From the NCBI GenBank assembly GCA_035771175.1, contig CM069593.1, positions 49,883,054 through 49,947,053 on the forward strand: 64,000 nucleotides of DNA, in the 5' to 3' direction. A program made the translations under genes and the position numbers. Origin of the DNA: Paratinospora sagittata. Its lineage: Eukaryota > Streptophyta > Magnoliopsida > Ranunculales > Menispermaceae. Under the pieces are notes generated by a model that had not been told where the DNA came from, made no database searches, and saw only the letters and a list, made by a program, of their open reading frames with translations. The stretch's first letter is position 1. Each line of letters opens with the position of its first letter. Shown here in pieces: positions 49,971-61,200 of this stretch.

Positions 49971-52147
49971 CCTTGCAACTCAAATCTCTATTACCTCTAA
50001 TTCTTTATTTCGTGTATGCTCTTGATGTTTTTCTCTTTCATGCAAAGCTTTTCTTTACTTATTTTCTTTTTCGTTCAACTTGTTATCACTATAACGTCGA
50101 AGTGGATATTGAGTTCAATCTATGATCTATGAAAATTTAGAAGTGGTTGATGAATCAAAGTATGTATTCTTTTACTTTATCTGCTAATTAACTTTTTGTT
50201 CCATGTATATCATATTTGGCTACAAAATATCTTCAATACCAAATGAGTTTTAAATATGAATGTTTTTTTTTTTCATGTCAAACAATGACTATGTTTAGAA
50301 AAAATTAAAAATAAATAGAAACCATTTAAGACTCTGGTTTGTTATGAGCAGCATATAAGATGCATTAAAATTTCGATAAGCTTAAGAAATGTATATTATA
50401 TGTTACTGATAACATGACTATTATTTGCTAAAATGTTTGCCACTTTGTCAACTTCTTGAATCATGATCTTCTATTATTTTCATATATCTATTATGTTATA
50501 CGACATTCACGACTTCTTGCACCTTCAAAAAGTTTTTTTTCATTTGTCCTCCTCCGTACTTTTGTTAATTTTGTGTAATTATAATAGTAATTCTATGAGA
50601 TCTACTATTTCATGGAACCTGACAAAAGATTTTGCAACCTTTGAAACTCCAGTTGCAATATTGTAGACATTGAACAACACTTTACGTTATGAAAGAACTT
50701 TCGTACATGATAAGTAGTGATAATTTAAAATTAGATAATTAATGAATGCTTTTCAGGTACAAATTACAAGCCAAAAATCTAATTAGCGAAGAAATTGTGT
50801 GCGGGGATCTATAATCCAAGATGGACAGGTTTTTTTATGGACGGGATGTTGAGTCTGATACGTTGTAAATATGAGGGTCACTTTAAGAACATTAGTCAAA
50901 ATTGTTGGATTCTAAACTTATGTTGGCAACTTAATTCCAGGGCGAGAAAAAAGTTACGCATAGGATGTTATTTATACAAGATCCGGCTATATGTAAAAAA
51001 AAATTGTCTAAGAACATGAAATTACAGCTACCATTAAAAGAACTCGAAAAAATGGTGAAAACAATGATACAAATATTGACGCTTTGTCGATTGAACTCTA
51101 TGAAAGAGTTATTAAAGAGTTTTTAAGGCATTAAGATTGGGCGCTTTCTTTTTATTTGCACCATGTTGCCTTATCAGAACAATTAATTTTTCAACCCATG
51201 AATTACTCATGTTGCCTTATTCATTCATAAAAAAGAAATGGGGGTAAGTTAATGTCCAATTGATCACCTTAAATAATATTTATGAACTCTTATTTATTAA
51301 TAGCATAATACATCAAATCCAATTAGATATTCAAACAAATGCATATATTACGTTGCAACATTAATTTGTTTTAAGTGTCGTCACTAACCATCCATTTGGG
51401 TTGTAGACCACTCAGGAGGAATCACCTTTCCCTCATAACTCCTCTCGAATGGAGTCTGAAATTCACCGGCAATTGTGGCATATAACCTTGGCCGTTCGAA
51501 CTCCCCGAGCTAGTCAAGTCACCGTTTAATGTATTGTTATCTTTTTAGTGTGTCTTTAGCGAGGCAAATAATATGACCAATATACAAACATTATTAATGT
51601 AACATATCAACATATCATGTCATTATAAAACTATTACTAAATAACACACAATAACTCATATCACGTCATAATTTAACAATAATCATTTCATATATGTGAA
51701 TAGTATCGTATCACAAGGCTGCTCTAAAAGAATAGTTCTCAATAAAATCAATCAGGCTAGTCTTCAGGCTAAGTGATGGAGTCATAATGGTCTTGCTTAA
51801 ATATCACTATTGTAGAGTAGCAAGCTGTCTTCCGTTTACTGTTTAAAGGTACTTGAAACAAGATTGTGTCTGACTAATTAAATCCATTACCAATTCAATA
51901 GAGTAATGATATGACACATGAATTTTTTATACTAAAGTACATGCATAAATGACACCGTGTAAGTGAATATCATATATAATAAAAGTGTATGATAACTTTA
52001 TAAAAAAATATAATACATGGATCGCAATAATTATTAACATGTAAATAATTTAAGAAGGTAATTCACAAACATCCATTTAACTAAATAAAATATAACATGC
52101 TATAAATAAATAAGAATAAAGAAAATAGTCAAGTCAAGAATAAATGA

Positions 52148-52571
52148 GATCTTGATTGGATCGCGATCCAATAGGTAGGATTAGTAGGATCGTGATCCAA
52201 CTACGATCATTTTTTTAAAGTTTGTTTTTAAAAAAGTGGATTTAAAAAAACTCACAGATTTAAAAATATATATATATATATTGTGATTTTGTATGTAGTT
52301 TTTTTGAAAAAAAATATGTAGATTAAAAGAAATATTTTATGTATTTTTTTTTAATAAATTTGGTTGTTTACTTGATTTTGAATAGTTATAAATTTATAAA
52401 TGTCGGCTAGGACTATCTTTTGAGCTACACTTCTTAAATTTTGGCCAAATTTATATTTATATATATTATTTTAATATTTTTTGGGTACCTTTATACATAA
52501 ACAATATTTATATTTTTTAGTCGGTAAGATCTTACGATCTATCCAATTTTACGATCCGAGGTAAGATCCCA
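52148..52571. mobile_element. Probable MITE with 'gatcttg...gatcc' ends
   Basis: Inverted, GATC-rich ends: the left begins near 'gatcttgattggatcgcgat' and the right, read on the minus strand, begins 'gggatcttacctcggatcgt'. The AT-rich core has no open frame. The ends and the target duplication are not exact. Confidence 0.45.
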
Positions 52572-53861
52572 ACAGCGAAAATTGAACAGCGGCATTCAAA
52601 AAGCTTGAAGGCAATAACATTTTGCAAAACATCACCAACTTCCCTTATGAAATTTATAATGCCCATATCAAGTTTACAGTAAAACATTCAGTTACCAAAT
52701 GCTATTACTAAAAACACATCTAAACAGTAAAAAATGAATTTGTATACAATACATGCACTGCATTTGCCTGTATATTATGAAAAAAAGGACAAGGCTGCCT
52801 TTGTTTTATGAATTGAAAATTAAAACACCAACTTTAAAATAAAAACTTTGAAAATAACATTTTGATATTTCTTAAAAATAACATATTTTCTTTGTAAATT
52901 TTGAGAAATTATTTTTGGGTTTTAACCAACCAAATGCATTTTTTGTGTTTTCAAAATTTTGAATTCAAAAAATTATATTTGAATCACAAATCAAACGCAG
53001 CCTAAAGTCTCCACATCCTTTTTTTTTTCCCCAAATTGAACTATGGCCCTATTTAGGAGCATGCCTGCATTTCTATTCAAAAACATTTTTTTTTAAACTC
53101 AATCAACAATCACAAAATATGGAAATAACTTTTTTCAAGCATAAAATATTAGATTTTTTGTCCAAGCGCAAAATAAAATATTCTTATATATAGTCAAGCA
53201 AAGATGAGAAATTCTGATTTGTCTGCAATTTATTTTCTCTTAACAATATAATCTAATTCAAATAAAAATAAATTATCAAATTAAAATTAAATGATGGTGA
53301 TGCATGGCTGGATAAAAAAAGACAATAAACACATATTTTTTGGGTACCGAAAAAAAAACGAAAGAATTCACAAATTTTAGACAAAACTCATAAAAATTCT
53401 TAAATTGATTAAAATACAAAAATATTAATTTTTTAATTTAATAAATTATTAAAAATAGTAAATTAATGAAAATAATAAATTTATTAAAAATAATAAATTA
53501 TCAAAAATAATTAAAAAATTATCCTAAAACAATGATGTAAGATTTTCACTAACTTTATCTCTTACCACATAGCGTCCGACGACAAAATCATAATTAAAGA
53601 AAAATAATAGAACCAGGAAAGAAAAACCCCTAGAGACCAAAAAAAAAAAAAAAGAAAAAGAAAAAAAAAGGAAAAAAGGCACAACTATTTGCGCGGGTTC
53701 GACAATGAAACTCGCTCCAGCATGTTCATTCCTCAGGCACGCCGCATTCCTTTCTTCTTCCACGATGATTAAGATCATGTACACCAGTTAGGCCGTTAGC
53801 TACGCAGCACAATTTCTTCACCTCGAACCACGTAAGCATTGTCAAGGTTTTGCTACTACCA

Positions 53862-53998
53862 CACGTGCGCTTTATGGCCCTTACTAGATCGTGAAGTCCA
53901 ACTTGCGCAGTTACGGATGATTGACACGTGGGATTTACGTGAGGAAAAGCAGGCCTACACGTTTAAGCGTCGTCTGAACCTTTACGAAATTCCACGTG
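53862..53998 (+). promoter_or_regulatory. G-box cluster upstream of the 54-64 kb gene
   Basis: Three CACGTG G-boxes (53,862-53,867, 53,925-53,930 and 53,993-53,998), with further ACGT cores between (TTTACGTGAG near 53,935 and TACACGTTT near 53,957). They lie 110-250 bp before the inferred first exon. G-boxes recruit bZIP or bHLH factors; the regulator here is unknown. Confidence 0.6.
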
Positions 53999-54099
53999 GC
54001 AGGAAACCATATACGAAGTAGGTTAACGAAAACAGATTCAGTTGTACAAGATATTAACTCATTGTTGTTTAAAAATACTCGTGTCCGAACCCCTCCTTT

Positions 54100-55230
54100 T
54101 TTTTATTTTTAACCAGCGAAAATCTCCGCGACGACGACTCGGAAAATCCAGCGTTCTTGTTCTTCTTTCTTTTGTCTGCGAAAAATTTCTAGTTCGATCT
54201 GATCTCTCCGATCAAAGAATGCGGGTAAGGTTTCGATTCCATTGAAGTGTTTCCACTTGAACTCACTGTTTTCGCGAGTTGTTGTAATCGAATTTCACGG
54301 TGATTTCAATGAGAAACCCTAGATTTTCAGTCGAGCTCGGTTGATAAGTTTATGCCTCTCTGGGTGCGTGAATCTCATATTTGTGTGGTCCTTTCTCGAG
54401 CATGGTTTCGTTTAGGCTTTCGTAAGTGTTGAAATTCAGTTGGTTTTCGATTCGATTTTTGATGTGTTTGTTTTTCGGATGCTAGTCGTTTTCGTTCCTG
54501 GCATTTGAAATTTTGGATCATTAGTTCTTGAATTTTTATTTATTTATTTTTTTAGGAGTTTGCATTCTTCTTTAGTGGTGATCATGGATCATGTGACCGT
54601 TATTATTTTCGAAGCGGATTTTCTCACTGTTTCTTATTACTTTACATTAACACGCGTGGAAGAACTCTGTACGAGGTCTATAGGTTATAGATTTTATATG
54701 GTCAATTATGTCATAGTATCCAACTATCCATTCATTTTGGTTCTAGTTTATATATGGATTTTCGTAAATGTTGAATTCTGTTGGTCGGTTTCCATTTTTT
54801 CTGTTTTTCTTTTCGCTTGCTAGTCCGTTCCTTTGTCTTTGTAGGCAGTTGTGATTTTGGATCATTATTTCCTGAAAAATTCAGTTCGTTTGGATTCTGC
54901 ATTTGTCTTAGTAGTGATGATAATGGATCATGTGACTTGCTATTTTCGAAGTGGATTTTGTCACTTTTTCTTATTGCTTTACATGTGAACGTGTGGAAGG
55001 ACTCTGTACGAGGTTTCTATGTTGTAGTTTGTAAATAATTTAATCATCGTTATGCTGTCCATTCATTTGGGTACATTTCAAAGTATCCTTAAGAATTATT
55101 TTAAAAGTTATTATTTATTTATTTCGTTATTTGTTTTGGGCAGCTGTAACTTGACCAGAGTAGTTACATAGGCATATCAATGAGTAGGAATCAGCTTGAG
55201 TGCGCAATTTGTTCTGTTTGGATTTGAGTA
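54100..55230 (+). other. Inferred 5' UTR exons and intron of the 54-64 kb gene
   Basis: A leader exon of about 54,110-54,224 ends in AATGCGG|GTAAGG. The acceptor TTGGGCAG ends at 55,143, and a second leader exon piece leads to the ATG at 55,231. The intron is T-rich and internally duplicated. Confidence 0.6.
54421..55080 (+). repeat. 340-bp diverged tandem duplication in the 5' UTR intron
   Basis: 'atggatcatgtgac' occurs at 54,584 and 54,923, followed in both by 'attttcgaag', 'ggatttt', 'cttatt', 'ctttaca' and 'actctgtacgaggt'. Upstream, 'cgtaagtgttgaa' (54,421) pairs with 'cgtaaatgttgaa' (54,763). The offset is 339-342 bp. Confidence 0.85.
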
Positions 55231-58200
55231 ATGGCTGGAAGTACAAGATTTGAGGTAGCTGGAAGTAGTCCAGAGGGTTCAGCATTTGCTTCCTCCTATG
55301 CAAATGCGGCACGGGGGAACTATTCCGGTGCTAATTTGGACAGGTCTGGGAGCTTTCGGGAGGGAGTTGAGAGCCGGATGCTAAATTCTGGGCTGGGCTC
55401 AGTCAAAGGGAGTGCTTCCTTGTTAGCTGAAATGCCACCCTCCCTGGATCTTGCACTGGAACCGATAACATTAGGTGATCAGAAAGTCACCCGCACCAGG
55501 GAGGCCAGAAAAATTCTGGGTGTTTCTCTTGGAAACAGCTCAGAGGACCATTCTTTCGGAGGTGCCCATTTGAAGCCTTCTCCACTGATAGCATCAGAGG
55601 AACTAAAGCGCTTCAAAGCAAGTGTGCTTGATACCTCTAATAAGGCCAGGTAATCATGTTGATTTTGTTTTAATGATGAATTACCACGTTGCTTATTTGT
55701 AGACTTGATTTATGCCATATATTTCCATATCCTGTGGAATCCCTTTTTGTGTGTGCTTATATATGTATATATATGTTGATAGGAAATGATAATTATATTA
55801 AAAAGAAGAGAAGCAGTACAAAGTAGAGGGGGAGGACCAGGGTTTCTCCACCCAAAAGAAAGAAACCACTTGCTACACAATATTAGTCCAACCCCTTAGC
55901 CAGTTTGAAAAGCTAAACCCTCGAGCTAAATCTGAGGAAAACACCCGAAGGGAAGCTCTAAGCACTGAACCACCACAAACCGCTACACTGTCCAAACTAT
56001 AGTTTTCAAAAGTCCTTCGGTAATGCTCCAACCACGTTGTCCAAACAACAGAAAAAATATCTATTCTTGTTAGGTTTCTGTGCCACTTAGAACTGTTAGA
56101 TACACTGAAATCAAACAATTCTCGCCATGATTGAGGCTTCTTGACAAGACTGCTAGTGTCTCTCATTTGTCCCAAATTGCAGAGCTAAAAATACAACGAA
56201 GAAACAAGTGCTTATATTTTTCTCTATCCTACTTGTGGGTAGTTGAGGTACTGGGTGCTGTTTCTTGGGCATTTTAGTTCTTCTATTTGTGTGTGATACT
56301 TGTGTACATCTATTAATACACTACTGTGCTCTTTACTGCAATCTTGGCCAGTAATTGCTACCTTTATTTGTTGATTGAAAAATCTAGGATGTAGTCATTA
56401 GCATCTCACCACCTATAAATTACTACTGCGTCCTTAAGTGCACTGGCTTTCTACTGAAAATATCACCTTTCTTTAACCAGGGATAGAGTGAGAAGGTTGA
56501 ATGAATCCATAGGCAAATTGGATAAGTATCGCCATACCATTCTCTCCAGAAAGCGGTCAAATGAAAGGTCAGGTGGGGCAGGTGTTTTGAAGATGGGAAG
56601 CCAGATTCATCAAAATCCTCCGGACCTTACTGCTCAAAGACTGGATGATAGGTCTAAGCATGTTGTTCTGAATAAGCGTGTTCGCACATCTTTAGCAGAT
56701 GTATGGGTTTGTAATTGGAAAACGTTTCCCTGCTGTTATGTTTGTTTGCATAATTGTTCTGTCCCTTATTTAATTGTGTTCTGATCCGCCCCTTTTTCTG
56801 GCTTATTTTCAGTCAGAAGGTCGAAGCGCTGTCATGCCAAGGCAACCTATGATCATGGACAAGGATAGGGAAATGCTTAGGGCTGCCAATGGTGGTTCAG
56901 GTCAGGTTGAAGAAAAAATACGTGGGCTGCCTGCTGCTGGTGAGGGGTGGGACAAAAAAATGAAAAGGAAACGCTCAGTGGGTACCATGGTTACTAGAGC
57001 CATGGATGGCGATCGAGAGCTAAAACGAGCCATGCATCCAAAGCTTGGTAGTGATCCTAGGTCGCAGTCTACCGATGCCCATGGCTTTGGGTAGCTTCTT
57101 TTTTGCATCTTAACAAATAGTGCCTTATTGTTTTCCTTCTTCTTGCTATAAAACTGTATTTTTTTAATAGGGTTTGTGAGAGTTTTGCAAGAAACCAATG
57201 GCAAAAGGTTAAATTAGGATCTTATTTTGCTTTTTTCTCTCATATTTGATTTTTTCCCATTATGAAGTTTTAAACGTATCTTTTATACATTTATTTGAGA
57301 GCATTATGAGCCGATAGCTGACTTATTTTGTCTTCCTTCTTTTGGATAGATAACATTACTTGCTTGTTAATGCAACTGTAGGAAGTATAGGTTCCTTTAA
57401 GCCTTTTGATTCTAATAGGCATTTTTTATAGTTGTGAGAAACTTATACTACCTCCTTAATCAATGCGACTATTTCATCAAAAGCGCTCTTGGGGATCTAT
57501 TACCTGGTTAGACATACCTCTTTTGATCATTTAAGTCCGTATAGAAGCATTGGTGCTTATGGTCTGGTTCTCATAGATACGTAGCCCCTAAATTTTTTGC
57601 ATAAGGTGTACTTGTGCTAGAGTGTTGTGTATATATTGTTTTTGCTATTGCCAATACCTTAATATTCTCGTGAAATCCTCCAAGTCATGATTTGTTGAAT
57701 TCTCAACCTTTTTTTTAATTTTTTTGGGTACTTTAGTTTGTGAAAATTATGAAAAATGAAAAAATAAGTGATTCAGTGTTAGGAAAAGGGTCTTTCCCTG
57801 CATGCATCAAACCATTCCCCAAAGCAATTGCGGGAATCTTGCTCACTGAGTATTCCTTTTATTTAATTTGTGAAGATTCTTTTTCTATGGAATGTGGGGG
57901 TTAAATCGATCCAGAGCTTCTATTATTGTATTGAGTAGTTATTGCGAGAGTAACTCATAAATTATCGCATTTTCTATTACATTAATTTTCTAGCTGTCAA
58001 TTTTATCATTTTTGCTGTGATTTACAAAATTTACTTTTATAACTTCCTCTAGCGATTTCCTTTTCTGCAAAAAAGGAAACATGATTTCTTGTTTTTCCTT
58101 GTATCTTCCAGGTCTGGCCCTTCAAATGGAGTTCCTGGAATCAAGTTAGATGGTGCTTCACAATCTACTGCTTCGAATGCCCGTGCATTACACAGGAATG

Positions 58201-61200
58201 AGCTGGAACATGCGTCTTTTTCCAATGATCGGAGGGACCGATCAGCAGTCTTAGACAAGGAGAGAGCGGTATCTAAAGGAAACAACAAGTATGCCTTGGC
58301 ATCTTTACATATTTATCTTGTTTGAAATTTTCTCTTAGACTAAATTGAACTTGTTTCAGCTTTCAATCAGGAGTTACAGCAAGATCTATTTGTATTTTTG
58401 TTTTACATGTTTTATTTCTTTTCATTTTTAATTTACATGAGAATTTACCTGTCCTTGATCCTGTTATCTAGGCTTAATGTCCGTGAGGACAGTCAGGTAG
58501 GTAGCCCTAGTCCAGTGACGAAAGGAAAGGCTTCTAGGGCACCGCGAACTGGTTCTGCTGTAGTAAATTTATCTCCAAATTTCTCACGTACAACTGGAAC
58601 CCTTGATGGGTGGGAACAGCCATCAACCTTGGGCAAAGTTCAGTCTATGGGTGGAGCAAGCAATCGAAAGCGTCCCATTCCTACAGGATCGTCTTCACCC
58701 CCTATGACTCAGTGGGTTGGTCAGAGGCCGCAAAAAATATCGCGCACAAGAAGAGCAAATCTGGTTTCTCCAGTCTCAAACCATGACGATGCCCAGCTAT
58801 TGCCCGAGGGATTTCATGCTCCAGAAATTGGTGGTAGATTATCTTCTAGTGAGGCCAATGGACCAGTAATTCTTCGAGGAGCATCCAATAATACCCAACA
58901 ATTCAAAATGAAATTTGAGCATGTTCCATCTCCAGCTAGGTTGTCAGAAAGTGAGGAATCAGGAGCTGGTGAAAATAAATTGAAAGAGAAAGGTGTGGAC
59001 AATGATGAGATAGATGACAGATCTACTAGTGCTGTAGAGAAGGCCGGTTCTTTTTCATTGCCCTCAAAGAAGAATAAATTAAATAAAGAAGAAATTGGAG
59101 ATGGTGTGCGGAGACAGGGAAGGAGCGGAAGAGGTATATCGATGTCAAGATCATGCATTCCTCCAGTGAGGGAAAAGTTGGAGAATGCTGCCATATCTAA
59201 GGCACTGCCAAGCATGAGGACTGGCCCTGATAAAAGTGAAAGGTATTCTTGCTGACTAATTGAACAATTGATAGTGCCTTAAAGGATGAATTTTCATTTA
59301 TTATCTTTTATTTTGTGATTCAGCAAATCTGGTCGTCCGCCTTCTAAGAAACTGTCTGACCGCAAGGCTTTTAATCGTCCTGGACATCCGTTAAATAGTG
59401 GCTCATCTGATATGACAGGTAGTAAAGAATAACTTATTGAATTTATCCACCATGCTTCTTATGTAGTGGAGCACACTGTTAATTATATTTCTTGTACTTA
59501 GTTATTTAGCCTTGTCTCTGAAATCTTCCTTACTTCTTAAGCGTGATAGTTTTTCTAATGGATTTGGAAGACATTGGAAGCTTTTTATCTCCTTAGTGTT
59601 CAGGTATACATTATGAGATTAGGTATTGTACATGCTTAGAATCCGTTCACACACACACACACAGATAATTAATATATTGCTTAAGTTATTGATAAAACTT
59701 ATATAATATTTTATAAAGAAATTACTACTAATGAAAAATTGTTTAAAGAAACAGTACATGTTAATGGAAAGAAGATGGAAATAAGAAAGTGGTTAGAAAT
59801 AGGAAATGGTGGTGGCATGAGTATAATGCCTATAAAATAGGAAAGTAAATTTTGCTTAAATTACTGCACTGCCCTTGTTACTTTGTAATAGCTACAATAT
59901 TTATTTAAAATAGTAGGATGATATTTTTGGAAGAATTGGCAAAAGGGCTTCACGCTGAGCAGTAAAGTATTCTCTTTGTAATAGTATTGATATAGATAAA
60001 TTCTTTCTTTTTTTGGTGTTGTGATATTTAGATTTTAGGAAGTACTTGATTTGTCTTTATTTTAAACTATTCCTGTGTCTTTTTATTTTAATGGGGAAGC
60101 ACAAGAGGGCAATATCATTTAAGCATGTGCCTTGCTCAAGCTTTTGACAATGATACTCATAACTATTTGCTCAGTTTCTACCAATTACCATGTCAAACAT
60201 TCTGGCTATTTATTTAAATCATTTTCTTCCATTATTTGTAGGTGAATCCGATGATGATCATGAAGAATTGTTAGCAGCTGCCAAGTCAGTCCATAATGCC
60301 ATATGTATGTGCTTATCATTCCATTTTTTTCTTTCCTTATGGACTAAGCTGTCTCTTTCTCTTTGAGAATGAGTTATTATTTGAGTTCTAATTTTATTTG
60401 CCTTGCAGATGTTGCATATACTGGTCCATTCTGGAAGAAAGTAGAGCCAATATTTGCTTCTATAAGTTCAGAGCACAAAGCCTACTTGAAGCAACAGGTG
60501 GTAATCAGGAGTGAAATATTCACCCTCAAATGTTGAATGATTTAGTTGTACTTTTATTGTTTTGATTTCATGCTTACAATTTCCTTCCATTGACTTTTGG
60601 ATCAGTTAAATTTTGCGGATGAGCTCGATGAAAGCCTACAGCACATGTTTGGTGCTGACTCTGATGTTCTGGTATTTTCTACTGGATTCCTCTCTTTTCA
60701 GAGCATGTTTTATGTTTACATATGCACATAACTTCGATTCTGCAGGCCGCAGGCTATAATTTTTTTAAGCTTTCTTACCCTCTGACTGTCTTAAACTTCA
60801 CACTGGACTTTGGCTTATTTAAGGTCATTACAGGTAGTCCAATGCAAGCTGTGAATGTTTCTAAGATGACAATTGACAAGCAATGAATAACTGGGAGAGA
60901 GGGCGATGAACATTTTGTTTCATTACTATCTTTTGCTGAGGATGTTTATAAAATTACAGTTGAAAAATAAAAAAATTGGGGGAAGAGTGTGACAAATTTT
61001 TTTGTTTATTGCTGTTTAAGATGTCCATTTCTTTTTCATATGATGTTTCTGATGTTCCTTTTGTTTTCTCAGGGTGAATTGGTGCACAAGGAAGTGGCTT
61101 CATCTGAATCTCTTGTATCCAGAGAAAAACAAGAAATCAAACTGAGTGGGTTTGGTCAAGAAGATTCAGCTCAGAAATTGGGCATGACCGATCAACTTTC

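Larger units (their letters stand above)
48712..53838. other. Intergenic region: ACR12 promoter, duplications and MITE-like DNA
   Basis: The first few hundred bases are the 5' flank of the minus-strand ACR12-like gene. A tandem duplication lies at 49.33-49.97 kb, a TA microsatellite near 49,572, and a probable MITE at 52.15-52.57 kb. The segment near 51,400-51,530 is less AT-rich and may be a repeat fragment. The region 53,330-53,520 is made of 'aataaattat'-like low-complexity DNA. I found no gene. Confidence 0.55.

Noticed and set aside
53839..54021. 60-codon plus-strand frame over the G-box cluster
   Set aside because: No homology; the segment is better explained as promoter DNA.
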